From: Paulinella micropora
Lineage: Eukaryota > Cercozoa > Imbricatea > Euglyphida > Paulinellidae
NCBI GenBank assembly: GCA_019918135.1
Contig: WBZZ01006821.1
Coordinates: 1 to 45,000, forward strand
DNA length: 45,000 nt
Reading direction: 5' to 3'
Position 1 is the first letter of the stretch. Each line of letters starts with the position of its first letter. A program made the position numbers and the translations under genes. Below, one piece after another: positions 10,413-20,400 of this stretch. The notes under the pieces are model-generated. The model did no database searches. It saw nothing but the letters and a program-made list of their open reading frames with translations, and was not told the DNA's origin.

Positions 10413-10457
10413 AGTAGGAGCTTTTTTACAAAAAACCTCCTACAACCTCAAAAAACT
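10413..10457 (-). promoter_or_regulatory. Leader hairpin directly before the penton start codon
   Basis: Minus-strand reading: TTTTTTGAGGTTGTAGGAGG, T-run, AAAAAAGCTCCTACT, then ATG. The stem GTAGGAG/CTCCTAC ends one base from the start codon. It is one of four copies in element 1 and is probably a promoter or 5'-UTR control element. Confidence 0.7.
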
Positions 10458-10519
10458 AATTTTCAAAATTGCGGAGTTGTATATTCTAAGAAAAAAATTA
10501 ATCTAAAATTTTTATTAAT

Positions 10520-10552
10520 TTTTTTGGTGAAGCTTTTTTTAAAAAAGGTTCA
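10520..10552 (-). terminator. 3'-end hairpin after the major capsid gene
   Basis: Minus-strand reading directly after the TAA stop: TGAACCTTTTTTAAAAAAAG then CTTCACCAAAAAA. It is the same palindrome as at 9164-9191 and 15190-15220. Confidence 0.65.
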
Positions 10553-12109
10553 TTAGGTCCCAGTAATGGTGCCGTTTCTGACATTTACTTTTTGCTGAGT
10601 TACGACAAATGTGTAATGATTGGCCGCAATATTCGCAGTGGTTCCGATAAACTCCCATCGTCGCTCAGTGTCTAGACTTATTCCACTGATTTCATTTTGG
10701 TCCTTGCTCCACAGCGGACGGGTATTGTCAAAGCTATCACACCAAAACCAGTTATATTGATAAACATTGCTATTCATCAAAGCAGAGCCTTCCAACTTCG
10801 GCTTAAGATACATATAGTCTTCTAGTTTTCCGGTTTGACAATCAACGTTGAATTCCTGAAGTCGTGCTCCGTCTAGTGTGGTATAAAAAGTTTGGACCTT
10901 AGAACCATGCAGATTGCTATTGTCATAAGCAGTGTTCTTATTTTCGGTTGTGTTGAAAACAGAGTGATAAATTTTCTTAATTCGCCGTCCGTGGCCTCTG
11001 TCAAATCTAAGTATAACATTTTGAGAAGTTGAAGCTACTCCGACAGTGTTTTTATACAAATAAGAATAATCAATGTTGAAGCTCATACCTTCGGGGCTCA
11101 TAATCTTCTGTTGAATTGATTGAACGACATCGGGGTTAGTCTCGACAGCTAAGAACAGGCTGATATTAGTAATAGTAACATAGAACAGGCTGAGATTAGT
11201 AATAGTAACATTTGAATCAGCTACCGCGACCGCACCTCCACCAGTAGAAAGAGCATCATTGTTATAATAAAAGATTTTGGGTGTCTGTTGCCAAACAATC
11301 CGCAAAGTCAAAATTTCTGGAAACATAATAGTTTTATCCAGAGCGAAAATGGTATTGTAAAGCATTCCAAGATTAATCTTAACATTGATACTCGGGCTGG
11401 CATTATTAATAGTTCCAGCTGAGAAATACTTAGCCTCATTAAAAGCAACATTAACGAACTTATTCACACCAGTCTCATTCGCAATAAGGGCATCATCATG
11501 TCGGCGGGCATTTGTGGAGGGTTGTGCCATCCAAGCCTTTAATGCGGCCTGAACCTGTGCCTTCGCAACATCAATGCCCGTATCAATTTGCCCCGCCGCA
11601 TTTCCTGCTATTGCCGAAGCGGTCAATGCTGTTTGTAATGCGGCCAACCTTGTAGCATCGCTAGCGGGTTGAAATGTAGTTGTAGCATTACACTTTTGAA
11701 GCATACAACCAGCTCCACTTCCATTATCATGATTTTCCAAAGCAAGTAAATCATCAATGGAGGTTTCGGGTTTCCAAATCATCTTAGTGATATTTCCGAC
11801 TTCGTTAATGTCGCACAGATAAACACCACCTCTCGTAATCAATTGTATCTGCCTAATTGGGGCCAGGCAATCCATAAAGCATTTATTGTAGTTTGCCGCC
11901 TTCGCATCTGGAGCATAATTAAAACTCAAAACGGAGCGAGCCAAGTTAAACGGACGGCTGATAAGGTCAAAGTTGCTTTCCTGTCCTCCTGCGGTAGTTA
12001 CGGTTACATTAATAGAACCCTCACGAGGGGTAAGCTTATTCAAACGATAAGAAGCACTGATGTAGTCAGTCCTGCTGAAATCTAGTTCGCCTCCGTGTTG
12101 TGTGGGCAT
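10553..12109 (-). CDS. Major capsid protein (double jelly-roll type)
   Basis: A 518-residue open frame beginning MPTQHGGELDFSRTDYISAS, followed by RPFNLARSVLSFNYAPDA. Length, N-terminal pattern and the gene order protease-capsid-penton match Polinton-like virus major capsid proteins, which form hexagonal capsomers from two stacked jelly-rolls. The element 2 homologue begins MPVQYGGELVHQSKELLTGK and shares blocks throughout, including NLARSVL, ICWxxx-like MIWKPE/TVWKPE, NARRHxD, LFLAVET and SLDTERRWEF near the C-terminus. One oddity is a 30-bp in-frame tandem duplication at 11153-11212 that repeats a VTITNxSLF strand. The frame has no stops. It is followed by a terminator-like hairpin. The double jelly-roll fold is inferred from family knowledge, not seen in the sequence. 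Confidence 0.85.
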   Translation of the reverse strand: MPTQHGGELDFSRTDYISASYRLNKLTPREGSINVTVTTAGGQESNFDLISRPFNLARSVLSFNYAPDAKAANYNKCFMDCLAPIRQIQLITRGGVYLCDINEVGNITKMIWKPETSIDDLLALENHDNGSGAGCMLQKCNATTTFQPASDATRLAALQTALTASAIAGNAAGQIDTGIDVAKAQVQAALKAWMAQPSTNARRHDDALIANETGVNKFVNVAFNEAKYFSAGTINNASPSINVKINLGMLYNTIFALDKTIMFPEILTLRIVWQQTPKIFYYNNDALSTGGGAVAVADSNVTITNLSLFYVTITNISLFLAVETNPDVVQSIQQKIMSPEGMSFNIDYSYLYKNTVGVASTSQNVILRFDRGHGRRIKKIYHSVFNTTENKNTAYDNSNLHGSKVQTFYTTLDGARLQEFNVDCQTGKLEDYMYLKPKLEGSALMNSNVYQYNWFWCDSFDNTRPLWSKDQNEISGISLDTERRWEFIGTTANIAANHYTFVVTQQKVNVRNGTITGT

Positions 12110-12172
12110 TTTGTTTTTCCTCTTTTTACGGTTGTCTTATATTTTAATATGAGAAAAAAATTCATTAATTAA

Positions 12173-12970
12173 TTAACGGTTTTTTAACAAATTAAAAAAT
12201 GATGTACATAAATTAAAATAATTCGTTTCCCTGTAAATCAACAATGTCAGAACCATTCCTAACCCGTTGAGATTAACTGGTTGGTCGTTTTCATCGGTCA
12301 AGTAAAACCGATACACATTGCTTGAACTAGTAGATAGCCGTTTGCCGTATTCACTACCCGAGCCATCAGCCGAACGGGATTTCATTCGCCGTGTATATTT
12401 CTTGGAGCACGTGGTTATCGCCTTCGCCGACTAGGTCGCTTTGAAGATATAATGTTTTTCGCCAGTCAAGATTATGACATTCGGCGACCTAATGGTATTA
12501 TTAGCAAAGAAATATGTGAGTCGCGGTCAAAACCCATTACTTCGTGAATACGTGTTTCGGTCAAATATAAACCGCGGTTGAATTCCTAGGTTGTTCGCTA
12601 CGGTAAACAATAGCTTGCCGTCTTCGGGGTCGGTGTTTGTGTTGTTGCTCGTGACTGTGTATGTGTAGTTGTTGGGGCTGTCTGCCGTTAGCACCTCAGC
12701 CAGTTTATTTTTTAAGTTGTTCATCGTGTAGTTACCATCAGGTATCGTAATCAGAGCCTCAAATCCATCTTCACTCAGAGTAAAAGTGTTATAAGGACTT
12801 GCCACAGAGTAATATGATTTCGGCACATAGATATGTAAAATTTTACAATGTGTCGGGTTGTCTAGCGATTTCATATCAATAGAGTGAGTGAAATCACTGT
12901 CCGTGCCGTTTATCCTATTTTTGCTATTGACATAGTAAATGTTAGAGCTCCTGCCTCCGCGATACTCCAT
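12173..12970 (-). pseudogene. Virion-associated protein with SxNRxxGTxSDF motif, broken
   Basis: One gene of about 270 codons in two visible parts. The N-terminal part (12970-12527) reads YYVNSKNRINGTDSDFTH, then PKSYYSVASPYNTF and IPDGNYTMNNLKNKLAEVL. It ends at a stop just after 12530. The C-terminal part (12385-12173) reads GSGSEYGKRLSTSSSNVYRF and LTDENDQPVNLNG, ending with an ETNYF segment. The linking part is in other frames. Proteins with this SxNRxxGT N-terminus and a YN.F..GNYT block recur in Polinton-like viruses next to the capsid gene. They are probably virion components, but I know no proven function. The element 2 copy (41074-41883) is broken elsewhere. A leader hairpin precedes the ATG. 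Confidence 0.65.
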
Positions 12971-13009
12971 TTGTAAGAGCTTTTTTTCAAAAAACTTCCT
13001 ACGACCTCA
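12971..13009 (-). promoter_or_regulatory. Leader hairpin before the virion-associated gene
   Basis: Minus-strand reading: TTTTTTGAGGTCGTAGGAAG, T-run, AAAAAAAGCTCTTACAA, then ATG. The stem is GTAGG/CTTAC with one G-T pair. It is the same module as at 10413 and 20982. Confidence 0.65.
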
Positions 13010-13080
13010 AAAAATTATACTGTATATATATTCTAAAATATATTGTTTTTTGTTTTAATTATTTACAACAACGGAGGGGG

Positions 13081-13992
13081 TTAAATATATGTGTCAAAGC
13101 CATATCCGTTCTGTGATTTCAGGTCCTCCGCTTCTTTTTCTTTTAAGTCGGTCCAACCGCTGGCGAATTTAAATCGGTTCCCTTTCGCACGCTCTAAAAG
13201 AAACCTCATACTAAGCCACCCGCAGGTATCTGTCGTGTCGCTTTGGTTTTTAACCTGATTAACCTTCATAAGCAGGTATGTGCTCGGCTTACTCTTGTCA
13301 ATAAGCTGTTTCATTTGATGTAGAAATAGCTCAGTCGGCTTATATAGTGCGAGAGGGTCGTAGATTTCAATAGAATTGTCTTTAATTAGGTCAACCCAAA
13401 CAGCAATCCAATGTGAGCCTGGTTGACTAGACTTATCCAAGTTCATAATAAATCCATACTTCTTTCTTTTTTCTGGCTTCAGTTTATTTACTTCGTCGCT
13501 AGCTACCGTGCCGATATACCAATCATATTTCATAATGTTGTCTATTTCATCCGTCATTAAACCTCGGTAGGGGCATCCTCCCCCTACAACCCCATCGGAG
13601 GTGGTGCGGGGGCTTGCCCCTGCTATCTCTTGCCCATCTACTGCCCCATCTACTGCCACATCTACTGCCCCATCTACTGCCTCATTTTGTGGTTGAACTT
13701 CTGGTGGCTGAACTTCTTGTATATTTTCTGGCGGTTGAACTTCCTCTACATCCGTGGTGTGGGTTGGTGGTTTAACTTCTGGTAATTCAATACCGAGATG
13801 ATTTGAAACTTGATTTTTTATGTTTGGGTCGTTTGCCATTTCTCTTACTAAGTTATTTACATATTCCTTCTTCTTCATTTTTTTCCTGTATTTACCCTTT
13901 TTTAAATATTTCTTACTTGTTGCTATTGTTAAAAGTTTGTGTATTAATTTCTCAATCGTTTTTGCCCCAGCACCCTCTTGGTTTATTCCCAA
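13081..13992 (-). CDS. Adenain-like cysteine protease (maturation protease)
   Basis: A 303-residue frame. The C-terminal 160 residues form a C48/C5-type cysteine protease that would process virion proteins during maturation. The catalytic His lies in SHWIAVWVDL, the acidic residue in EIYDPLALY, and Cys in TDTCGWLSMRF. The N-terminal part has a Lys-rich helix, a Glu/Pro/Gln-rich linker with VQPPE repeats, and a short acidic VDGAVD repeat. A GC-rich insert then encodes an ASPRTTSDGVVGGGC segment. That insert contains two perfect mini-hairpins (13567-13587 and 13609-13620). The first codon is TTG at 13992; a downstream Met is possible. The frame overlaps the end of the coiled-coil gene. The element 2 homologue shares the catalytic residues. 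The protease domain is intact and probably active if expressed. Confidence 0.88.
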   Translation of the reverse strand: MGINQEGAGAKTIEKLIHKLLTIATSKKYLKKGKYRKKMKKKEYVNNLVREMANDPNIKNQVSNHLGIELPEVKPPTHTTDVEEVQPPENIQEVQPPEVQPQNEAVDGAVDVAVDGAVDGQEIAGASPRTTSDGVVGGGCPYRGLMTDEIDNIMKYDWYIGTVASDEVNKLKPEKRKKYGFIMNLDKSSQPGSHWIAVWVDLIKDNSIEIYDPLALYKPTELFLHQMKQLIDKSKPSTYLLMKVNQVKNQSDTTDTCGWLSMRFLLERAKGNRFKFASGWTDLKEKEAEDLKSQNGYGFDTYI

Positions 13993-15162
13993 ATAACGGC
14001 TAGTTTCTTTCTCATCTCATTCTGGTCTATTCCTAAATCAATACCTTCATCTACTAAAAATTTTGCCATACCCGCAGCCGTGTGTTTTCCACTAACTTTT
14101 TTTGGTAGTGGTTTGCCTTCGGCTATCATCTTCGCTTCCAAAGCGGGGCCTAAAACTTCGTGTATTTTTAATTTTGGATATGGATTATTTCTTAAACCAT
14201 TTGCGATGTGTGCTACTTTATCTTTAATTTCAAAGTATTTCGCTTTGGTCTCCGCTTGCTTTTTTGCTTCTTATAATTCTTTTTTGTATTGCTCTGCCAG
14301 TGCTTTTTGCTCATCTGCTGTTTGTGCTGTGGCTATCGCATTCTCTACTCCTTTACCAAGTTTGTCAAAATCTTTTTACTTAACGAATTAACAATTTTTT
14401 TTAAAGCCCGCTGTTTTCGTCAATAATTCAAAATACTTTTCTTTTAATGCCTTTTCAGCCTTTCTCTCTTCTTTTATTTTCAATGGCATCTGTTTTTCTT
14501 CTGGTGCTTGTGGTGCTTGGGGTGGTGCTTGGGGTGGTGCTTGTGGTAGTCCTAGTTGTGGTGCTTGTGGTAGTCCTAGTTGTGGTGCTTGGGGTAGTCC
14601 TAGTTGTGGTGCTTGGGGTGGTGCTTGCGGTGGTGGTTATGATATATTGAGGGTGGAACTGGGGTGGTGGTAATAACATTAAATTATTTTTTCTATCTTG
14701 TTCAAATTTTACATCCTCTATAGGTTTTTGCTCTCTTTTCGCCTCCCTTATTAATTCTTCTTGTCTTTCCTTCATTTCCACATTCTCCTTCCTCTCTATT
14801 CTTTTCTTCTCATTTTCTGCCTGTTCTCTTAACTTCTTTTCCTTTTCCTCATGCTCGTGTATTAGTTCATATTTTTTCAGCAGGTTGTCACGTATCTGGT
14901 TGCGGTTCTCGTGTTAAAGGCGATTGAATTCGGACTTAACTATTCGCTCTTTTGTCTTTCGTGTTTTCTTCGTTTTATTGTCCCCTTTCATATATTTCAA
15001 AAACAGTTTAACGATTTGAAGTGTTGAAAGGTCATCCGTTTTCTCGCCAAAGTTGAGATATGCTCGTTTGCCTTTTATTTTAATATACGGTCGGCCATCT
15101 TCGGTTCTGTATATCCTCGGCGGTCGTTGTTTAAGTTTCTTCCGCGGTTTTTTTACAGTCAT
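13985..15162 (-). pseudogene. Coiled-coil, Pro/Gln-repeat virion-cluster protein, broken
   Basis: One ancestral gene of about 390 codons. The N-terminal domain (15162-14914) reads PPRIYRTEDGRPYIKIKGKR then TLQIVKLFLKYM. It stops at TAA 14914-14916. The same frame then continues as a long charged coiled coil (HEHEEKEKKLREQAENEKK, RREQKPIEDVKFEQ-like) to about 14680. Near 14640 the coding frame shifts into a 24-bp minisatellite encoding PQAPQLGL repeats (about 14500-14640). Further Lys-rich helices follow to about 13985 in shifting frames. The element 2 homologue (38983-40200) has the same architecture and a single in-frame TAA near the same domain boundary. Function is unknown; the position between protease and ATPase suggests a scaffold or virion role. 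The Thr-rich reading of the minisatellite is the wrong frame. Confidence 0.65.
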
Positions 15163-15189
15163 CGCAGAGACTCCGCCTCCGCACCTCCG

Positions 15190-15220
15190 TTTTTTGGTGA
15201 AGCTTTTTTTAAAAAGGTTC
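15190..15220 (-). terminator. 3'-end hairpin after the small basic gene
   Basis: Minus-strand reading: GAACCTTTTTAAAAAAAG then CTTCACCAAAAAA. It lies 57 bases past the stop at 15277 and before the start at 15162, as expected for a transcript end between the two genes. Confidence 0.6.
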
Positions 15221-15276
15221 GTATATTGTTAGAAAAAAAATTAATATAAGATTTTACATTTGAAAGGGTTGGGGGT

Positions 15277-15590
15277 TTAAAGAAACGTGACCGCTCCTCC
15301 TCGTTGTTTGCCGTAGCCTTGCTTCATCGCGGCCTTTGCTACACGGTCCGCATAAGGCACTCCGACATCGCTCAGAAAAGTAGCACCCCTTGAAATCAAT
15401 TGGTTCCTCTTGATAAACCTATTAGCATCCACTATCGCTTTTCCGACTTTCACCCAATTTACTTTGCCTCCTGTTTGTTTCTTTTTCCCTTCTTCTTTCT
15501 TCCTCCTGCTTGTGGCATACTGACTGGGCTTGGATTGTAGCTGATATTGTATCCCGCTTGTTGTGAAATAATAAATGGTGATGTTGGCAT
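15277..15590 (-). pseudogene. Small basic protein, one frameshift
   Basis: About 104 codons. It begins at ATG 15590, directly after a TATATATA run, with a Pro/Ser N-terminus and an AGGRKKKGK basic stretch. The frame then runs into a stop after an A-rich tract near 15480. One frame over it continues as GGKVNWVKVGK, a DVGVPYADRVA segment and a KQGYGKQRGG tail to TAA 15277-15279. The element 2 homologue (38609-38935) reads through without break. Lys/Arg/Gly richness at the N-terminus and position in the virion block suggest a DNA-condensing core protein, comparable with small basic core proteins of adenoviruses. That role is inference. A minimal indel in the A-rich tract explains the break. Confidence 0.65.
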
Positions 15591-15645
15591 CTATATATAT
15601 ATTTCTTAAAAAAAAATTACAAAAACCTTTTGTTAAAATTATTGA

Positions 15646-16460
15646 CTATCGCAAGCGGTAGTTGAAACTTTGCATCAGTTCGTCAGATACCGCATCCACA
15701 TTCAAAAGGTTAAACCTCTCTTTCGTCGCCTCGTGATATTTTTCAATGAAGTATTCAAAGTCGTAGCCGAGGTCTAAATGTTTATATACAAGTTCCATTT
15801 TATCCACACTTTGACCTGGAAATATTAAAATGTAGTCTAATTGTTTTATCGCCTCAGGTCTAAGGTCTTGTAGGTATTGCGAACTCATAATCACCTTTGA
15901 CTTGTAGTGTCTATTTTTTTTCAACAGGTCGCTCACGAACTTATCTCTCAACCCGCTACCCAAATCATCTAGCACGAACACGACTTCTGGTGTAATGTAT
16001 TTGCTCGGTCTTGGGGGTGCGGGGGAATTTTGCTTTTTCTTTTCATCCTCTTTACTAAAATAAAGAAACTTCGGCTTTTCTACTTCCTCCTTTCCATCCT
16101 GAGCAAGCCTTCTTCTTGCTCCTCGTCTGGCTTATTGAGCTTGTCTAACTCATAATCAATCACACTGTAGCCGTCCGTTTTCAAATATGTATATATCGCC
16201 ATCGGATTGCCTTTCTTCTTGAAATGCTTAACCATTTCTTTGTAAATGTGGTCTTTATGTATTGTGCTGGCAATAATAACAATACGGGACTTTTTGTCTG
16301 TCGTTCGTTTCAGTATTTCAAACAGTGCGGTCGTCTTGCCACTCTTCTTGAGAAAAATATTGGCATACGGTTCATCAAATAACTTATATCCTTTTGCCAA
16401 CTTGTCTCCATCTCCGTTTTGCTTAACTGGTTTCACCTTTACAGTATTGATTTTCTCCAT
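15646..16460 (-). pseudogene. A32/FtsK-like genome-packaging ATPase, broken
   Basis: The motor that would pump DNA into capsids. The N-terminal half (16460-16080) has a Walker A loop reading KKSGKTTALFEIL and a VIIASTIHKD strand. It ends in a frameshifted tail after KLNKPDEEQEEG. The C-terminal half (15981-15646) has Walker B VFVLDDLGSG, then KSKVIMSSQYLQDLRPEA (sensor strand) and a YHEATKERFN helix. Compared with element 2, three residues are missing directly before the P-loop, so nucleotide binding may be impaired even without the frame break. An AT-rich TATATAAACG precedes the ATG. The gene end overlaps a hairpin, TATCGC-AA-GCGGTA, at about 15646-15662. Confidence 0.88.
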
Positions 16461-16474
16461 CGTTTATATAAATA

Positions 16475-16833
16475 TTAAGCCAAAAATTCTAAACAAATAA
16501 TAATTCTTCCAGCTAGCGGGTCAGTCTCAATACTACCATTGTCTGTTTTAAGCACTCTAAAACTGTACCGTCGGTCCAATTAATAATACCTAAGTTGTAG
16601 CTGAGATTTGAAATGTTTGCGACGTTGCTGTCGGCGAATGTGCCAATAATCCCGATGCGGTCCATATAAAGGATTTTTGTTTTCGTTTCCGTCGTATTAT
16701 TCATATAATGGATAAACTTGACATTCATTCTAGTCGGTGTAAAGTTCAATTTAATGGTTTTGTCAAACGACTTACTATCGCCCGCAAAATCATTACTCAG
16801 AAAAATAATCTTTTGGAATTTGAATTCACTCAT
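16475..16833 (-). pseudogene. Small conserved virion-cluster protein, one frameshift
   Basis: About 118 codons from ATG 16833. It reads FKFQKIIFLSNDFAGDSKSF, a NFTPTRMNVKFIHY segment, then RIGIIGTFADSNVANISNLSY. The frame changes near 16550. The original C-terminus continues in the adjacent frame to TAA 16475-16477. The homologue in element 2 (37424-37758) shares IIFLSND, TPTRMNV and GIIGTF blocks and is broken elsewhere. Beta-rich character and its place beside the ATPase suggest a minor virion protein. I do not recognise a named family. An AATATAGT sequence lies directly before the ATG. Confidence 0.6.
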
Positions 16834-16855
16834 ACTATATTGTGTATAATATGTT

Positions 16856-17110
16856 ATGTTATTAATATTATTATTTGTGTGCTCTGTGTTAGGTCGGTCC
16901 GCCTGCGACTTTTACTCACGGGTCAGCGAGAAAAAAAATGAAAGTTGTGTTTATTGTATTCAAAAAGGAATAGAAACCAAATTTAAATGTGTGTATAAAC
17001 CTATGAGTGATTGGTGTGTGAGTTTTGATGAGGCAGTGCCATTAATTTGCTCAGGTAGTGATGCTTCGTGGTATAAAATCTATTCGTTTGAGTGTTCACT
17101 TCTTACTTGA
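16856..17110 (+). CDS. Secreted Cys-rich protein with PSI-like cysteine spacing
   Basis: An 84-residue intact protein. Residues 1-16 (MLLILLFVCSVLGRSA) are a clear signal peptide. The mature part has seven cysteines in a C-x13-C-x2-C-x9-C-x8-WC-x10-C arrangement plus one near the end. The CxxC followed by a WC pair resembles PSI/plexin-type knots, but I cannot assign it firmly. It is antisense to the virion block on both sides. Its 3' end overlaps the convergent membrane-protein gene by 15 bases (17096-17110). The element 2 homologue is also intact, has the same orientation relative to its neighbours and the same overlap. By eye about 57 of 69 mature residues are identical, clearly more than in the capsid genes. 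It probably acts outside the cell or on a membrane, for instance as a surface or host-interaction factor; that is inference. Confidence 0.8.
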   Translation: MLLILLFVCSVLGRSACDFYSRVSEKKNESCVYCIQKGIETKFKCVYKPMSDWCVSFDEAVPLICSGSDASWYKIYSFECSLLT

Positions 17111-17403
17111 AGAAGGCGATGGAAGGCATATTCCAATCAATAGCGTTAAAATACCTACATAAGTGTTGGCTGTCTCGCACGGTAAGTTCTTTTCAGACAA
17201 CCTCACGATACAAAGGGTTATAATAGCAATAATGATACCCATTTGAAACAGATACTTAATAAGTCGGCTGTCGGTCGGTCTGTTTTTTATACAACAACAA
17301 TCCAGTTATCTTCCAATTCGTGCTCTACTTTTTTTTCTTCATTCTTCAATGAAATATCCAAAACGCGATTTTTTAATTCTGGTGTTAGTTCGCCATCTGC
17401 CAT
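17096..17403 (-). pseudogene. Small two-helix membrane protein, one frameshift
   Basis: About 100 codons. The N-terminal part reads GELTPELKNRVLDISLKNEE then an acidic stretch ending in a stop near 17290. One frame over, the C-terminal part reads LIKYLFQMG, then two hydrophobic segments (GIIIAIITLCIVRL and TYVGILTLLIGICLP) separated by SEKNLPCETAN. It ends SPSSSKK. The hydrophobic segments suggest two transmembrane helices. The frame break lies near 17295. The start at ATG 17403 is the best Met, although the frame continues upstream into the fibre tail. It is convergent with the secreted Cys-rich gene. Element 2 has the same gene with a different break. Confidence 0.6.
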
Positions 17404-17472
17404 ATCAATGAGTGGAGGTGGAGGGTGTAATCTAGGGGCATTGTAATTACGGATTTCTGCTAATTGGTTTTT

Positions 17473-20400
17473 TTAATCTGCTATATCATTAGTTAGATTA
17501 TTATTTTGCTTTTCTAAATAATTCACCTTTTCCGCCATGTGTTGAAAAGCACTGACTAATATCGGTATAAAACTTGTATATGTTATGCCTTCAAGATTTC
17601 CATTTCCATCGTCTGCTTTCATTCCACTTTCAGATACAAATTCAGGAAATATTTTTTTAACTTCATCAACAATAAATCCGTGGTTCTTTTGTTCTTTCTT
17701 TTCGTCTGATTTCAAATAATATGAACAACAATTTATTTTCATTAGTTTCTCACAACAATCCCCGCAGTCTAGATGAGTTTATCCAAGCACCATTAAGTGG
17801 AATATAATTTTAACTGCCAGACGGCTCACCTGAAGAGTTTGAAGTAGTCCAAGCATGGAGAATTCCTTGAGATGCGCAGACTACTCCATAATTTGAATAT
17901 CCTCCTGATTTCATATATATTTGTGGGTCGTAAGTTGATGGACTTGGTCTTTTTCTTAATGTTAAAAATCCGCTGGATGTTGTTGTGATGCTTAAATCTC
18001 CCGTATTGCTTATGTTCATCGCCTCGCTAAATGCTATGGCTCGTCCAAGTGATACTCCTGATTTGTAATTAAAGGCGAGTTTGTTGCTTATCTTGTATAT
18101 TTGAAAGTTGGAGTTTATGTTGCTTGATTTCCAGCCACCCCCCTCCCAATAACTATCAAAACTTAAAGCAATATTGTCCTGACTATAATTCAATAATTGG
18201 AATGTGGGATAAATTGATGTATGAACGAATGCTTGAATATGTGGGCCATTCGTATTTCCGTCTGTTCCAAATAATTCTAAGCCACCAGTTACTCCTACTC
18301 CTTTTGTTGAGTTGCCTATGATAATTGGTTTGCCTAGCGCTGTTGTTATTTTATCGCTCGTTGCCAACGTTGTTGTTGATATACCCGCATTTGCCCTTAG
18401 TAATCCACTCGCGGTTGCCGTTGTTGTTGATATACCCGCATTTGCCGTTAGTAATCCACTTGCGGTTGCCGCTGTTGTTGATATACCCGCATTTGCTGTT
18501 ATTAGATTACTCGCTGTAATCGCCTTTGATGTTAATAAGCCTGATGTATCAAGTTCCAGGGCGAGAGACCGGGGAACAGCAACCTTTCCCGCTATCATAC
18601 AAAAATCTAAGTTTATTATTCCATTTACTAATTAGAAATTAGAACTCGCATAACTTGATTTCCATCCGCCAGCATCTAAATACGCATCAAAGGTCATATT
18701 TATGCTATTATGACTTAAATTAGTTAGTTGAAAAGTAGGATAAATATCTTCCGTTGTAATAGCCTGCAAATATGCTCCAGTTATATTATTATTAAAAGTC
18801 CCATACAATTCTAAGCCTCCTGTTGTTCCTATTCCTTTTGTTGTGTTTCCTATAATTATTGGTTTGCCTAGTGCTGTTGTTATTTTATCACTCGTTGTTA
18901 ATGTTGTTGTAGTCATGCCAGCAGTTGAAGTAATTGTTCCAGCACTTGTTATGTTGTTTGAGTTCATATCCAAAGCACCATAAAACCGCATACCACCAGC
19001 ATTGTTAAAACGAACAATGTCAGACGAAGCACTTTTATTATCTAAAAGTTTTGAAATATAAAGTCCCGCCCCTTTTACATCAAATGCTACATTCGTGAAT
19101 ACATAACCTCTTTGGTCTGCGGTTCCACTTGTAGTAGTATTTAGAGTAAATAAGAAATATTGATAATCACCTGATGTCTGTGAAAAGAATATATCTCCTC
19201 CATTTTGGTTTAATATCCTCGCCCCATTATATGTAATATTTCCACCATTAATGATTTCTTGATTATTAAAATCAGCCGTTTGTGTTAAAGTTAGATATTT
19301 TATCACAGTGCTCGTCCCGTTGAATGTTTTAATTCCTGTTATGGTTTGGTCTCCTGTTAGTTTCACACAATTATCATCCAGATATTGTCTATTTACCGCT
19401 TCATTCGCATTTTGTGGTGCTCCTAGATTAACAATCCTACTACTATTACAATCTAAGCCAGTAGCATCAAACCACGAAACAATCGTCCCATCAATAATAA
19501 AACTTATTTTTTCGCAGAAATTTCAAAGTTGTAATATGTTGCCGTGTTCATATCCAAACTAGCAATAGACCCGATATTACTGGTAGAATTGAAAGCAATG
19601 AATGTTCCCTTTGTTGTCGAATTGATTGAATTTCCAGTAATTTCAACACCACTGCTATATGTCTTAATTCCTGCTATGGTTTGGTTTCCTGAGGTTTTAA
19701 CTGCCGAAGTATCAAGAACAGAAACATCCACACCATCAACAAGATTTACATTTGTTATGCTTTGGTTTCCCATATTTAGTCTTCCCTGCATACTAGCAGT
19801 GCCGTCTAATCTAAGAAATGGTGATGCCACGTTTCTCCATCGTCCAGTGCTATAAATGAATAGTTGATTATCTGATGTTGTTATAATCACATCGCTATGT
19901 GTATCAATACTTCCACTCGCCGACACTTTCGCCGTGTTCGTATCGTGCTCTGATAGCCAAGTTGTGATAGACCTACCATTTAGTTGATTTACATTTGTTA
20001 TGCTTTGGCTTTTCATATCAAGACCCGCACTCGCATTTATCATACTGCTAAATGTTTTAATTCCTCCTATGGTTTGGTCTCCTGTTAGTTTAACCACCGA
20101 ACCATCAACTGCGAGATTAGCGAGATTAATTCCATTATACGTAGAAGCCCCTGAAATAGCAAAACCGCCCATGTTTAGTCCTCCCGTCATACTGGCTGTG
20201 CCGTCTAATCTCAGAAAGGGTGGTGTAGTGTTTCTCCATTGCCCCGTGCTATACATAATCAGTTGATTATCTGCTGGGAAGCCTGTTATTGACACATCGC
20301 TGTGGCTATCTATACTTCCAGCTGCTGACACTTTATCATTATTATCATTATGCTCAAATATCCATTCATCAACATCTTTGGTATTTAGTAAATTAACTCC

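Noticed and set aside
14447..14650. Val/Leu-rich plus-strand frame and Thr-rich minus-strand frame over the 24-bp repeat
   Set aside because: Both are wrong-frame translations of the minisatellite that encodes the PQAPQLGL repeats of the coiled-coil gene.
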